A stretch of DNA of 64,000 nt from Scilla litardierei (taxonomy: Eukaryota > Streptophyta > Magnoliopsida > Asparagales > Asparagaceae). The stretch is taken from contig CM061136.1 in assembly GCA_030789695.1 (NCBI GenBank), forward strand, positions 132,773,584-132,837,583. Reading direction: 5' to 3'. The translations under genes were made by a program, and so were the position numbers. Numbering within the stretch: the stretch's first letter is position 1; every line of letters starts with the position of its first letter. The notes under the pieces were generated by a model. That model had not been told where the DNA came from and searched no databases. It worked only from the letters and a program-made list of their open reading frames with translations. Shown piece after piece: positions 10,389 through 22,369 of the stretch.

Positions 10389-11848
10389 CTAGCAAGGTGG
10401 AAACCAAACAAACCCGGAGTTTGGTTTCCGTATATAGCCATATGAAAATATAACATTTCTAACATACAAATCTATTATACGAGTTCCTATCATCCCTAAA
10501 TACATTCTTAGGAATCCAAAACGAAAGAGATTTAAGTTTCCACATGAGTGGTCAAGTAGGGGGATGAATGAGAGGTGTGGGTGCACACTTGTGAGATGGA
10601 ACGTAAATATTGGCATGCCAAGTGTGTGAAACATGTGATTGATCATTTAAAGCATTCACACAAGAAATATTTCTACCATGCGTACGAACATGATTAGCTT
10701 GCAAAGAATGAGCGGGTTCAATTTTAGCATGCAAGCAATGTAAAGTACTCCTATGGGTAGAAGCAACATGCATATGTTTTAAATAGGCTTATCAATAGCC
10801 GCATATCTGGAATATAAATATGCATGATTCCTCTTTGGCTTTAAAATCTTCTTGTGTTTATTGCCAATAGAGGGTTTGGATGCGACAAATCCCTTAGAAG
10901 GCTCCCCTACTAATTTGTTTTGGGTGCTTCTAGAGGAAGATCTTAGTTTGGTCACACTGAAAGTTGAGGATCCCATAACCTTGTCCTTACATAAAAGTTG
11001 AGTAGACAAAAGCTCACACTTCTTTAAAAGTGAAGAAACGTAGTTATCCCTCTTGGATAGACGTGAGCTAAGCTCAAGACATTGAGATTTGAGAGCCAAT
11101 ATCTCATTTCTCAAGACGTAAATTTGAGAATCCCTCTCAAGCTTGGCGGAGTCACAATCCGAGTGCACATTCTCCAATTAGAGTTTGAGAAAAGCATTCT
11201 CATCTTTCAAAGCACTCACCTGAGAAATAAGACCATCTTTCTCGATATACCAAGAATTTAATTCTACTTTATGCATGGCAAACAAACTCATTTTCACAGA
11301 TTTGTGAAAATCTTGATCATACTCAATTCGAGCTTTAAGAGATTTATTCTCCTTACTCAACATGCACACACACGAATCAAGAGCAATCTTTTCTTGGTTC
11401 AACGCAATGGTTTGTGTATCATCACAAGGTTCGGATGATAATGAAGTGCCTGCGCGTGCATCTCTCTCAAGTATGTTATTATTTGCTTTGAGAGAGTTAT
11501 ATTCAACTAACAACGCCTTATAACCAGCAACTATATCATTGCATCGAATAACGAGAGAGTTGCGAGATACCTCATTGCCATCGATGCTCTCATCATCACT
11601 AGACTCGATCTCCTCTTCTCCTAAATTACCATCAAGAAACTCCCACATCAAATGTGTAGTCTTATTATTCGTCATCATCTCTTGGAGAAGAAATTTAACA
11701 AAGCATTCCAAACTTGAGCATCTGAAGTAATATCATTTGACACAATTTGCTCATCAAGCCACCGATGCAAGGTCTTCCTCCATTTTGAGTAGAATTTGCC
11801 TTTGAAGACCGAAGGAAGAGAGGAGTGTTGTTGAGACATAGAAGTCAT
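10389..11848 (-). pseudogene. Copia-W gag remnant
   Basis: The likely start is the Met at 11848, 25 bp inside the primer-binding site, beginning MTSMSQQHSS. The first segment reads to 11675; the next ones (11711-11178 and 11177-10779) are in another frame and are separated from each other by one TAA. They are rich in heptad-like Leu/Lys/Glu residues, as in the coiled-coil second half of SIRE-type gag. Further on, pieces in other frames resemble the His-rich tail and the WIPK-type C-terminus of the intact gag at 50705-52957. No CX2CX4HX4C zinc knuckle is visible, so the nucleic-acid-binding centre seems deleted. Family assignment is inference from similarity to the other two gags in this window. 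Confidence 0.6.
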
Positions 11849-11872
11849 GCTTGCAAAAGCCACCAAACCAAG

Positions 11873-11884
11873 GCTCTGATACCA
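11873..11884 (-). other. Copia-W primer-binding site (initiator tRNA-Met)
   Basis: The minus strand reads TGGTATCAGAGC two bases inside the 5' LTR, complementary to the 3' end of plant initiator tRNA-Met. Confidence 0.9.
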
Positions 11885-11886
11885 CT

Positions 11887-13821
11887 TGTTAGGACCTGTG
11901 TCTACGCAATACACTAGAGGGGAGAATAGTGTAAATGCAAGAAATATGCGTAATTAAAAAGTTACTAATAATTCAACACACAAAACGCAGTGTAAATAGA
12001 ATTGAGAAGCGCTCAACAACAACAACCACACAAGGAGATACGCCAATGCATACACAAAAAAAGAGACGTATACTGGTTCGAATCCCTTCCCGGTGATCCT
12101 ACTCCAGTCCCATCCTCCAAAAACTAGAGAGATGGATTTCCATTAATGCTCCCTAAACCAGGATACAAAAGCACGCTCTTCACAAGCAACAATCCCTAAA
12201 CCGGGATACGGAGAGAAACTCTCCAAGTGGAGTAACCCCCATAATGTACTCACAACCCGAGTACTATGTTTCATAACCAAAGAAATAAAAACAACAATCT
12301 TACCTATGCCTTGAATATCTCTTACCAAAGTGTATGCGACGACATGGAAGATTAAAATCACCAAGTGCTTGATATAGAAGAAGATGCACTTGGAAACTCT
12401 CTCATAATGCAAACTCAATGCATGAACATTTTAACCAAAGTGAAAGAGAGAAAGAAGGAAAGAATTCTTCTTGAATAAAAAGCCTCAAATTTGGCTCTCT
12501 CAAATGATTCCTATATGTGTGGAGAGATGCCAAAAATATCCACTTTAACTGGCTTAAACAACCTCCCAAAACAGCCCAAAACGGACAAAATAACGGCTAG
12601 AAACGACTAGCTCGAAAGTACAATGGATAGTTTTAGGGGTCGACCAGACGTCAGGAGTACAAGGACCAGATGTCTGATGAAGAGTGGCCAGACGTCTCGC
12701 CCGACGTTGTGCAGCGTCTAGTTTGATAGACTCTTCACAGAAAAACACGTGTTCATCAAAACAATCATAACTCCCTCATATGGACCCCGATTGAGGTGAA
12801 TCAAGATTCGTTGGAAAGATAACAAGATTTGCAATCTGATGGGCTTAGAATGGATGAAAAATTCCAATCATAGAAAAACCGACAGCCGATTGAAGTCAGA
12901 AATAGATTGCAGAATTCCAACAGACTAAATTGAGAAAACACTAGATCATCAAAATGGTTTTAACTGCCACAAATGAACTCCGAATAAGGTGATCTAAGAT
13001 GCGCTGGAAAGCTGGAAAAGAATGAAACCTAATGGGCTTCGAATGGATGAGAAATTCCAACTACAGAGAAATTGACAGAGGTTTGAAGTCAGAGACAGAT
13101 TGCAAAAGTTCCAATGCAGGGCAACCAGACGTCTGGAGTTCAACACTTAAGCATCTAGGCCCATGTACAGTAGTCTGAGAATCCTTCTTCAGACGGCTAC
13201 CAAATATAGGTTCGAAAGACAGAGAGCACAAGAAAGTTTGATCACTCTATCAAGGCCCCTGGAATACATGACCCAGACGTCTGACCCACTGTCTAGGCGC
13301 CTATACTACATGACCAAGACGTCTAATCCAAGGCTGTGTCTGGTGATCTATCATCAGGAGACTGACCCAAGGATGTGTTCTGCTGATCAAAAAGCAGACA
13401 CACCAAGCGTATGGTGACCCTTCACCAGGGGACTATCCAGCTCCAAAATGCACACACATGTGTGTTTAGAGCAATGGACCAAATGGGATGGGTTCAACAT
13501 GATTCTAAGGAACCATATGATGGAAATGATGTATATGTGAGTGTGTTGTGCATCTATTCAAGGCTAAAAATATTCTAAGTAAGAAAGAGAAAGATACATG
13601 AAGAATTAGAAAATGTATTACATTGAAGTTCAATATTCTTCATGCAAGCAATGTTCCAAAGCCTTGAAGCCATCTCCACCATCATCCCATCACCAATTAT
13701 TTTGTATCCTTATCAAGATAATCAATTGTTAATCTGAGACTAAAATGATTGAGATGATTAGCACATAACATAATGTTGATCATTATCAAAACAACATTGG
13801 TCACGAACCCATGAGCCAACA
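11887..13821 (-). repeat. Copia-W 5' LTR, 1935 bp
   Basis: It runs TGTTAGG...CCAACA, so TG...CA on either strand. On the minus strand it holds, in order, a long array of CAGACGTCTGG-like words (13435 down to 12644), the word AACGGCTAGAAA near 12592 and a weak TATA-like ACACATATAG at 12511-12520. Confidence 0.85.
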
Positions 13822-14541
13822 GCATCATCAACAAAAATAGAGGAAAGAAAATACTTGTTTTCAATTAATCTTAAAGAGTTGCCAAAACTTTCAATCAAAA
13901 ACTCAAAGAAGTTCTCAAAACAATAGAGTCGCCATAAAAAACAAAAACTAGGTCTGGAGATAATTAATTTTCAAACCCTTACATCCCTATTTATACCCCC
14001 TAAAATCCAAAGCCTAATGGGCTTTAAAAAGAAATAAAAACACAAAACCCGTCGTTGACATGTTCGTGCCATTTACGACACAGTCATGTCACTGGCCAGC
14101 TTAAAAATCTAGATGTTTTGCCTCCCCTGCACGATCGTGCCTAATTTTGTATTAGGGTGGCATGATTGTTTGAGTGACTGGGCTCATCCTTTTTGTGTAT
14201 GCATGACCGTGCTCCTTCTTGGCTCTTCATGACACGATCGTATCATTTGCTTGGCTTCTCTCTGGGATGTCTACACGATCATTCAACTCCTCAGTTCTTC
14301 ATGATACAGTCGTGTCATGCTCCTTAAGTCCAAATTTCTCATTCTTTCACCGTGCTTTCCCTTAGCCTGTCACTCATTGGCTCTTAATAGTTGGATTTGG
14401 ATCTGAAACGCACAAACAACAAAAACACACAGAGAGTGAAATCTGACAAAACCAACCAAAAATTCATATAAAATAACATCTAATATCATGAAAATCTCTA
14501 GCACAACTATATTAAAGATCATGCAAAATATGCACTTAACA
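13822..14541 (-). repeat. Fragment of another Ty3-type LTR
   Basis: The sequence ends tgcacttaaca, then continues aaatccccaaagct, which on the minus strand reads as a purine tract followed by an LTR start TGTTAAGTGC. A minus-strand TATA box TATAAATA lies at 13988-13995, with several ACACGATCGTGT-like palindromes upstream of it (14060-14320). The second LTR is not in the window, so boundaries are provisional. Confidence 0.55.
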
Positions 14542-14994
14542 AAATCCCCAAAGCTAAACTATTTCTTGTCCTCAAGGAAGACAAAGAGACACAAGAAACA
14601 TGGGACGAAAGCACTGAGTTCATAACAAAATAAGCGATAAATTCGGATTTGAAAAACACGCCTTAGAGGGGGGTGCGAATAGGCTGTGGGCACAAATTAA
14701 AAATTAATGCACAAGATCAACTAATCCAAATCGTAGAAATAAGCAAGCAAAGATTTTTTCAACGGAGTGGCTCCCTACCTAGGATCCCCGCATATACTCC
14801 GACCCCAAACCCTTGAGACTTTCACCCTCTTTTATATCCAAAAAGAGAAAAACAAACTGATCACACTTCCGGTTAGTGATCTCACCGTACAAGCTATTAT
14901 TTTCAAAGTTAAAGCACAAAGATAGCTTTTGAGTAAATCTGTTGACGCCTACGTATGGCTCACGAAGCAAGGACAAACCAATACGGCCCATTCA
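14542..14994. repeat. Mixed retroelement debris
   Basis: 14542-14640 looks like the 3' internal end of the element whose LTR is at 13822-14541. At about 14660 the phrase TTAGAGGGGGGTGCGAATAGG resembles the TAGAGGGGGGTGAATAGTG signature near the ends of the Copia LTRs in this window, so a short Copia LTR remnant probably occupies 14650-14990. No gene is seen. Confidence 0.4.
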
Positions 14995-15680
14995 GAAATA
15001 CGAGCCTCAGCCTAGTAACCCGAACCCCGTTAGCATGTATGATTTAGTATACATCGATGAAATAGCTTAGGCGACAGTTGGAGCTCTGCTAACTTTGAGG
15101 GGGTGGTTAATGGAGACCGAGTAAATAGGCAGACGTTATCCGCAATCCCAGAGAAGATCTCGCCCTAATCATTGAGGAGCCGTTATGCACTATCTGTAGA
15201 TGTCCTTAACTATAAGTAGAAGGGACAAGAATGAAAGAGAGGTTCAAACTCCCAAGATACGAGAGACCTAACACTTATAACTCTGTCTCCCACTTAATAT
15301 TTTTTTCCTCCAAATAGCTTGCAACGACTGACTCTGGACAAGCCTCCATGGGTCGATCTCGACAGCTCCAAGATCTTTCTTAAGTTCCTGTTCTAACCAA
15401 AGTATCAGAGGGAATTTGGGTCAGAACCCAGATCTGACCCCCCCTGACGCTCATTTGTGGTGCAGATAGTCAAAGATCGATTCAACAGGTGACTCGAACA
15501 GAAGCTCTCTGCACTAATTGTACAAGGTTCGACCTAATTAGAGGGTCAAACAACCTTCATCCCAGGTAATCAACGGCCCTAGGTTCTACCAACCGGGGTC
15601 CGCCTGACCTACTGACGAGGCTCTACCTCAGTAGAACAGTCCACGTCAGCCCAAATATTGTTATCACCATTTTTGGCCTT
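14995..15680 (+). repeat. Probable 3' part of Gypsy-R 5' LTR
   Basis: This is noncoding sequence directly upstream of a retroelement primer-binding-type site, with CCAACCGGGGTCCGCC and similar GC-rich words near its end. There is no second copy in the window, so the left boundary is a guess. Confidence 0.4.
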
Positions 15681-15685
15681 AACTG

Positions 15686-15915
15686 TTGGTGCCATCTGTG
15701 GGAAAACTGAGTCGATATCCCTATCATTCAACTACTTTGACCATGTCAACTCGCCCAACAACACTTAGTGAGAACACCGTTACAGTTCCTGGCGTCAATT
15801 TCCTCGACAAGATAATGGGAGGTCCACCACACCCAGAGTTATCAACCTCGCTCCAGAGCTCATACGTTGGGAGGTTGATGACCATCTTGATGGGGCAAAA
15901 GCGCCCAAGAAAACT
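15686..15915 (+). pseudogene. Leader and deleted gag of Gypsy-R
   Basis: A frame runs from the primer site into the protease region but shows no gag domain (no zinc knuckle, no capsid-like stretch). A normal Tat-type gag would take well over 1 kb here. I read this as a large deletion joining leader to protease. Confidence 0.45.
15687..15704 (+). other. Gypsy-R primer-binding site, degenerate
   Basis: TGGTGCCATCTGTGGGAA differs by two transitions from TGGCGCCGTCTGTGGGAA, the form common in Tat-type plant elements. It lies just upstream of the coding remnant. Confidence 0.65.
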
Positions 15916-16185
15916 ATGCCCCTAATATCTTTATCCGATGAAGATCTGGAGGGCATGGAGCTGCCCTATGATAATGTCGTTGTCATTAGCACCACCATCA
16001 ATGATGTGTCGGTAAAGAGAATACTCATTGACACAGGGAGTTCATGTGATGTCATTTTCTTTACCACTTTGGAGAAGATGAGGCTGGCCTCGTCAGAGTT
16101 GAGAGAATGCCTAGGGCCTCTCGTAGGCTTCACTGGACATTCTGCACCGGTGGCTGGCATCATCATGCTGCCGGTGACCCTTTGA
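15916..16185 (+). pseudogene. Gypsy-R aspartic protease remnant
   Basis: The frame contains SLSDEDLEGMELPYDN and then RILIDTGSSCDVIFF, where D-T-G is the catalytic triplet of a retropepsin-type protease that would cleave the Gag-Pol polyprotein. The active site is intact, but a stop follows at 16183-16185 and the downstream linker to RT is in other frames. No start is meaningful because the protease is normally released from a polyprotein. Confidence 0.7.
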
Positions 16186-16536
16186 ACGTACCCAAAACAG
16201 GTCATCCAATTGACCAACTTTATCGTGGTAAAAATCAATTCGGCATACAACAGAATCATCAGCAGACCACTGCTCAATGCTGTAGAGGCATTGGTGTCAA
16301 CGTTCCATCAGATGATTAAGTTCCTGACTCCTGAGGGAGTTAAAAAGACAAAAGGAAACAAGAAGTAGGCTCAATACTGCTACCTTCTATCCATCGACCT
16401 GAGAAGAGAGGAGCAAACATACCCAGTTGACCTTAGCAGCGAGGGCATACACGAGGATCGACGACCCGCAGCAGTTGAAGAGACGAAGAGCATATGAATC
16501 TCTGAAGAAGAAGGAAAGACTATCTCCATTGGGTCG

Positions 16537-17345
16537 ATGCTCCCCTTCGACCTAAAGGAACAGTTGACTGCTCTTCAAAGAGGGCATGCTGACGTCTTCG
16601 CCTGGTCCCCGAAGGATATGCCTGGCATCGACCCCCATGTAATATCCCACAAGCTAGAAGTCGACTCGACTTCCAAACCCATGAAGCAGAAGAAGAGGAA
16701 CATGGGGGCGAAAAGATGAAGGCTGCAGTCGAGGAAGTAGATCGATTTCTGGCGGGGGGCTTCATTCGTAAAGTCCAATACCACGAATGGCTCTCAAATG
16801 TCGTGATGGTGAAAAAGGCAAACAACAAATGGCGGATGTGCGTTAACTTCACCGAACATCTGGTCAACAATGCCTCGGGCTATGAACTCTTAAGCTTCAT
16901 GGATGCTTTTTAAGTCTACAACTAGAACCAAATGGCATGGAGGACGAAGAAAAGACTTCATCACGGATCGAGGTATTTTTTTTATAAAAATATGCCATTT
17001 GGTTTAAAGAATGCAGGAGCCACGTACTAGTGTATGATGAACAAGGTCTTTGAGGCTCAAACTGGGCAAAACTTGGAGGTCTATGTCGATGATATGCTGG
17101 TCAAGTCGAAGAAGCCGGTGGATCACATTGCAGATCTTTGAGAGACATTTGCACATGTCTGACACTACAATCTTCGGCTGAACCCCGCCAAGTGTACATG
17201 CGAGGTTCGATCTGGGAAATTCCTCAAGTTCATGGTAACGAATCGAGGAATCGAGGCTAATCCTGACAAAATAGTGGCAGTTGTGTCAATGAAGGAGCAT
17301 GCAACCATCAGAGAGCTTCAGAGATTGAACGGCAGAATAGCGGCT
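16537..17345 (+). pseudogene. Gypsy-R reverse transcriptase remnant
   Basis: 16537-16719 carries the pre-RT segment (HADVFAWSPKDMPGIDP). 16716-16913 carries VEEVDRFLAGGFIRKVQYHEWLSNVVMVKK and KWRMCVNFTEHLVNNA. The usual segment leading to the first catalytic Asp motif is missing after it, apparently by a deletion. Further on, NMPFGLKNAGATY is followed by a stop, and YVDDM (17082-17096) gives the two catalytic Asp residues. Stops also occur near 17142 and 17347. The family copies RNA to DNA; this copy cannot make an active enzyme. Confidence 0.75.
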
Positions 17346-17357
17346 TAGGGTCGATTC

Positions 17358-17812
17358 ATGTCCAAGTTGGCCGAGAGATCTCTACCTTTCTTTAAAGTGC
17401 TGAGCAAGGAAATATCATCTACCATGAATGAAAAGAAGATCGTCGAGTGGGATGCGGATTTCAAGGAAGCTTTCTCTGAACTGAAGGAGTACCTTCGTAG
17501 CCTGTTGCTTTTGACTAAGCCAAATAATGATGACCAACTCATCATCTATCTGGCTTCTACCATAGAGGCTGTGAGCTCGGCACTCGTCAAGGAAAGTCCT
17601 CCGGGGTGTAGAAATAAACTACTCAAGGATAAAGAAGATGGAATTTGCACTGGTCCAGTCCATGAGGAGGTTACGGTCCTACTTCTAAGCGTACACCATC
17701 TTGGTCCTCATCAACACCCCATTGGAGAAAACTCTGAAGAGGCTAATAGGGAAGAATGAATAAGTGGGGGGGTCGAGTTGCGTGAGTTCGATATTAGATA
17801 TATGCCAAGAAC
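17358..17812 (+). pseudogene. Gypsy-R RT connection and RNase H, 5' part
   Basis: The frame 17358-17759 reads MSKLAERSLPFFKVL...WDADFKEAFSELKEYL, typical of the RT C-terminus and connection in Tat-type elements. It ends in a stop at 17757-17759, after which RNase H-leading sequence continues in another frame until Copia-Z enters at 17813. Confidence 0.65.
17808..17812 (+). other. Target-site duplication of Copia-Z, left
   Basis: agaac stands immediately left of the LTR start TGTAGGG and again at 24201-24205 immediately after the LTR end CTCAACA. Confidence 0.9.
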
Positions 17813-19629
17813 TGTAGGGATCGTCTAACCCTTACAATACTAACAACACACACTAGAGGGGGGGTGAATAGTGTAATGGCAATAAAATTGTCCAAATAAA
17901 ATTTAACTTGCAAATGCGGAATTATAAATGCAAGAGGAATTAAATGGCACAATTAATCCAAACGCAAACAAAAAGTTTTACCCTGGTTCCCCAAACTTGG
18001 GTACATCCAGCCACACCAATATTCACTATATTCCCACACAGAGAAGTGAATACAAATCTCACAAGGAGATACCCCACAAAGAGGATTTATGCCCTACACA
18101 AGGACCCAACCAATCCTACACAAGGATCAAGACTCCCACACAGAGAATCACTAACTCCCACTCAGAGAATTAGGGTTATCACTACACTAGGACACTCGAA
18201 CTCCCACAAAGAGAGTTAATTCCCACAAAGAGAATTCCCTATTCCCACAAAGAGACAACCTCTCACAAAGAGAGTATCCTAATCCCACAAAGAGAAATCG
18301 GAAAACAAATTACACCCTGTAAAGTAAATACTCTTACCTATGCCTTGAGATGCTTACTCATGAATGAATGCAAGGCATGGAAGAGGATCTCCAAGTGTTG
18401 GAATATGCTTGAGAGCACTTGGATGATTTCCCTTGAGCTGGACTTCAATGCATGAAGGAAGATGAATGCTCAATAGATGGAAATGAGGGAGCTTGAGAGT
18501 GGCTTAAAAGATCTCTTCAGATTTTCAATAGAATCAAGAGTAATCAAGAATCAATCCAGAAGTTTAAGCATAGGCAGCACACTCATATATATATATATAT
18601 ATGAATCCTATATCAAGCCCAAAAACCCAAAGAAACAGCCAATTAATCAAATCTGCAACGGCTAGAAACTGGGTGAAAATGACAGGAACAGTCGACTGAT
18701 GATCATAAGACAGTCGACTGATCAACGGCTAGAAAATATCCAACGGCTATAATCTGAGCCAGGACAGTCGACTGACGAAGTCAATACAGTCGACTGACAA
18801 ACAGGACAGGCGCCTGTTAATCCTTCAGCAGACGACTGCTGCAGGGGATGGATCGAAACAGAGAGCTGCACTCTTTCTCCAATTCTTCACACAGGTGACT
18901 GATGTTAATACTACAGTCGACTGTCAAATAATCAGTCGACTATACATTCTTCATCAGTTGACTACTGTAAAGAATGGAGAGAAGACAGAGAGATGCAGAG
19001 ATTGCACTTACGCTAGACAGGCGACTGTTGGCCAATATCTAGGTGACTGTAAATATACAGGCGACTGGAAACCGATCGACAGATGACTGTGCGTAAAGGT
19101 CAAGTTTGAGTAAATAGAAATGTTGACTTGAGCAGTGCATATTAGGCGACTGTAGAAGGATCTACAGGCGACTGGAAATCACCCAGTCGGCTGTGTTTCC
19201 CTCAACAGGTGACTGACGGAAAGAGTGAACCTATTGGGTTGGATTCTATGATAATCCTAAGGTTCACTAAGATGGTTAAATGCATGTGCATGAATGAGCA
19301 AACCATCTAGCAAGGCATTACATCAACCCTAGACTCAAAAGAGAGAGAAAGCAATAAAGTAAATTACATGGATTACAAAGCTTTCTTAAGAGTCTAAGTC
19401 TTTAATCTTGATGCCTTGATAGCTCTCCATCATCTCCAAGCTTTGGCACTCCTTGAGTCCAAACTTTGGCCCTTCTGCACATGATGTCCATCCTTACACC
19501 AAGTGATTAGTCTCCAAGAAAGATATCCTTGAAATAAACTGAGAGACTAAGACATGAGATTCATTAGCAACAACATAATGTTGTGATCATCATCAAAATA
19601 AGATATGTATGAAACACCAATACTCAACA
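17813..19629 (-). repeat. Copia-Z 3' LTR, 1817 bp
   Basis: It runs TGTAGGG...CTCAACA and matches 22370-24200. It contains a block of evenly worded CCCACAAAGAGA repeats (about 18020-18300), an AT run serving as TATA region (18585-18602), and about 20 CAGTCGACTG-like words between 18689 and 19219. Confidence 0.9.
18739..18749 (+). promoter_or_regulatory. MSA-like element in Copia-Z LTR
   Basis: TCCAACGGCTA fits the mitosis-specific activator consensus YCYAACGGYYA bound by plant MYB3R proteins. It lies about 140 bp upstream of the TATA region in the element's orientation. It is repeated at 23310-23320 in the other LTR. Binding is inference from the motif alone. Confidence 0.5.
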
Positions 19630-20581
19630 ATCTCCCCCTTTTTGATGATGACACACATTATGTAAATCATAAAGAATTAAAGCACAATGCTAATGATCTC
19701 CCCCTACTTATATGCACCAAATATATAATGAGCTACACAAAGGTAAATACTCATAATACCAATAACAACAAGGTGACATATAATAGGCATGGATTACATA
19801 AACCAATTGTAAAGAATAAAAGTATGCAAACATGAAAGGTTTATCTAATCCCATATATCTCTCCCCCTAGAGATATCTCACCACATATGCATATGTATAT
19901 ATCTCTCCCCCTATAGATATGATCACATAATGCATATATCTCGCCCCCTTGACATCGTCAAAAAGGTGGACATCAAAAATATCCCCCTTTGTCATCTTAA
20001 CCAAGATGTGACAATATGCAAGAAAAGAAAGATATGTATGATACCAAATGTAAAAATTTAGTGGGTATCAATTCACTATCCCATGCTCCCCTAGATCATA
20101 GAAATGGTCAACTTTTGACTTCTAGGATCTAATACCAATTAATTATTGGAGCCATTGGCCTTAAAAATGTATCAAAGTAATAGATATGGAAAAATCAAGC
20201 TTCAAAGATACACAAGGATATTGCCAAAAACAATGAGACATGAAACAAGTTGGCAATAAACAAGAGGTTTGGTTTGAGACCCAAAATAACCAAATGTAAA
20301 TAATGATCTCAAATAACCTCTGAAATGAGAATTAAAATATGTCTTAAAATAATTTAAACATATAATATATTAACTTCCCCATTGACATACACATGGATCA
20401 AAAATGCATGTATGTCAATAAACCCCAAGGTCCCAATTTTCATGAAAAGAAATAAATTTGAAAAATATTTTCAAAATCATGAAACACACACAATCAATGG
20501 GTATGCTTAAAATAAACATAGAAGCACAATACCCATGCCATATGCAAATGTGTGAGGAACCTAAACATTAGGTAACCAAAC
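19630..20581 (-). other. Copia-Z 3' internal noncoding region with repeated purine tracts
   Basis: The terminal tract CAAAAAGGGGGAGAT (minus strand, 19630-19644) abuts the 3' LTR. Further GGGGGAGA-type tracts follow at about 19697, 19859, 19902, 19939 and 19981. The rest is A-rich with no ORF. Confidence 0.7.
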
Positions 20582-22333
20582 TCAAGAGGAGTTTGATTTC
20601 CTAACGTAATCACACGAGGTGATCACATCCCTAACTAGAGAGTTGATGTAACTATCTCTCTCTTGCACACTACCCTTAGTGGGAATCCACAATCTCAAGG
20701 ACTTCCTAGGCAATGGTTTTGCCTTTGCAAGAGGGAAGGATGTGGCATGCTTAGATGTAGAAACAAGTTTCTTAGCATGCAAAGAATGAGGATTTTGCTT
20801 CTTAGCAAAAAATGAAGATTCTTCACTCTTCCTCATCACCTTGTGATCTACATGCTTCTTGTTGGTGTTATTGTTGTACAAGAATGCATGGTGATTCTTC
20901 TGAGGTGCTTTAGCAATATTTCTTGAATTTGCACCAAAAGAAGAATTAGAGGTGGGTTTGGGAACCGCATTTTGAATATAACCCAAACCTCCTCTATGAT
21001 TTGCCGGATGTTGTTTTTCCAACAAATCGTGGAGTGAATCCCTAGAATACACAAAGCTTATGAGCTTCCGGGATTCCTCTTCACATTTCAACGTAAGTTG
21101 TTGAATGTGAGCATCTAAGCCAAGGTTTTGAGCAATGAGATTATCATTAGAAATACTCAATTCCTTAACTTGAGAGATAAGTGTATCTCTCTCACAAGTG
21201 TCATAAACATGCTTTTCATCATGAATATTTACACTAGATGATTCTAACTCATGCACCCTACTCATAGCATTATCAAGTTTAGCTTTCATTTTATCATATG
21301 AATCGATGCACTTACTTGCCAAATTGGAGGCCACACTTAGGCGGTATTCAAGCTCCTCATAGGATGGTTTTTCCTTCTCGGTTTCTTCATCACTTTCCTC
21401 CTCGCTTAAGCTTGACGAAGACTCTTCCTCATTAGCCATAAAGCAACTTTCTTCTTTGGAGTTGAGCCATGTCTCAATCTCTTCATCGCTAGAGTTAGAT
21501 GAAGTTGATGAAGAATCATCAAAGGCAACAAAACACTTTTGATTGTGCTCCTTGTCATCCTATTCTTCATCCTCAGATGTGTCCTCATTGGAATCATCAA
21601 ATGTCCCGATAAGTCCCTTCTTTTGGTTCTTGACCTCAGACTTGGCTTTCTTATGTTTCTTCCATTTACCCTTATAGGTATCTATGTTGGATTTGGAAGG
21701 GCATTCGCTAGCCACATGACCTATTCCACTACAGTTGAAACAAACCAACTTATTAGACTGTGAGGCAAACTTTGATGAAGACATACCTTGATTATCCTTG
21801 AGGAATGCCTTGAAATTCTTGAATTGCTTGGCAAGCTCGATGTAGTCGTCGTCGCTAAGATCTTCTTCATCTTCACTTGGAGCTTCTTGTTGGAACTGCT
21901 TTTTCCATTTGAAAGACTCCTTCTCTTCATGAAGAGCAACACCCTTTTTCTTCTCAAGCTTCTCGGGCTTGGTTGACTGGATCTCTTCCTTATGTTGAAG
22001 TAGCACTTCATGAGAGATCTCCAATGTATGCCAAATACTATTGGCCGATTTGCACAAGGAGATGCGATCAAACTCATCCGGAGTGAGGGCGCAATGGAGA
22101 ACACACATAGCCCTAGCATTGACTTTGATCAAATCCTTCTCCGCTTTAGTTCTCAAGGCCGCGGGTGAAGTATGCTCATCAAAAGGTGACTCTGTTATGT
22201 CCCAAAGGTCATGACTCTTCAAGTAGACCATCATCCTGATCTTCTAACTCGGGTAGTTGGTTCCGTTGAAGAGCGGGGGTCGAACGGTTGAGTGACCTTC
22301 TTCATGAGACGCGGAAGAGGCGTTGAATGCCAT
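20582..22333 (-). pseudogene. Copia-Z gag with two nonsense codons
   Basis: One frame of about 584 codons runs from the Met at 22333 (MAFNASS, just inside the PBS) to 20582. It is broken only by TAG at 22244-22246, where related gags have Trp after NYPS, and by TAG at 21560-21562. The order is an N-terminal UBN2-like segment (RPPLFNGTNY, ALTPDEFDRISLCKSANSIWHTL), an acidic linker, a zinc knuckle CFNCSGIGHVASEC (21699-21740), an acidic Ser-rich region, a coiled-coil segment rich in Leu/Ser/Lys and a basic C-terminus. Gag forms the particle and binds RNA. Layout and wording match the SIRE-A gag. The frame otherwise staying open suggests the stops are recent. Confidence 0.82.
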
Positions 22334-22355
22334 TGTTGCAGTATGCTTTAACCTC

Positions 22356-22367
22356 GCTCTGATACCA
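22356..22367 (-). other. Copia-Z primer-binding site (initiator tRNA-Met)
   Basis: The minus strand reads TGGTATCAGAGC two bases inside the 5' LTR. Confidence 0.92.
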
Positions 22368-22369
22368 AT

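Larger units (their letters stand above)
8586..13821 (-). mobile_element. Copia-W: non-autonomous SIRE-like element, truncated
   Basis: The right (5') LTR at 11887-13821 matches the left partial LTR at 8586-9892. The minus-strand PBS TGGTATCAGAGC sits just inside the right LTR and a purine tract just inside the left one. The interior is only about 2 kb with a decayed gag and no pol. The left LTR lacks its first 600 bp or so and abuts the tandem repeat at 8560, so a deletion removed that end; no target duplication can be seen. Right flank: gcatc. Assignment to the SIRE-like group rests on the gag C-terminal style, the PBS and LTR features shared with Copia-Z. Confidence 0.75.
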
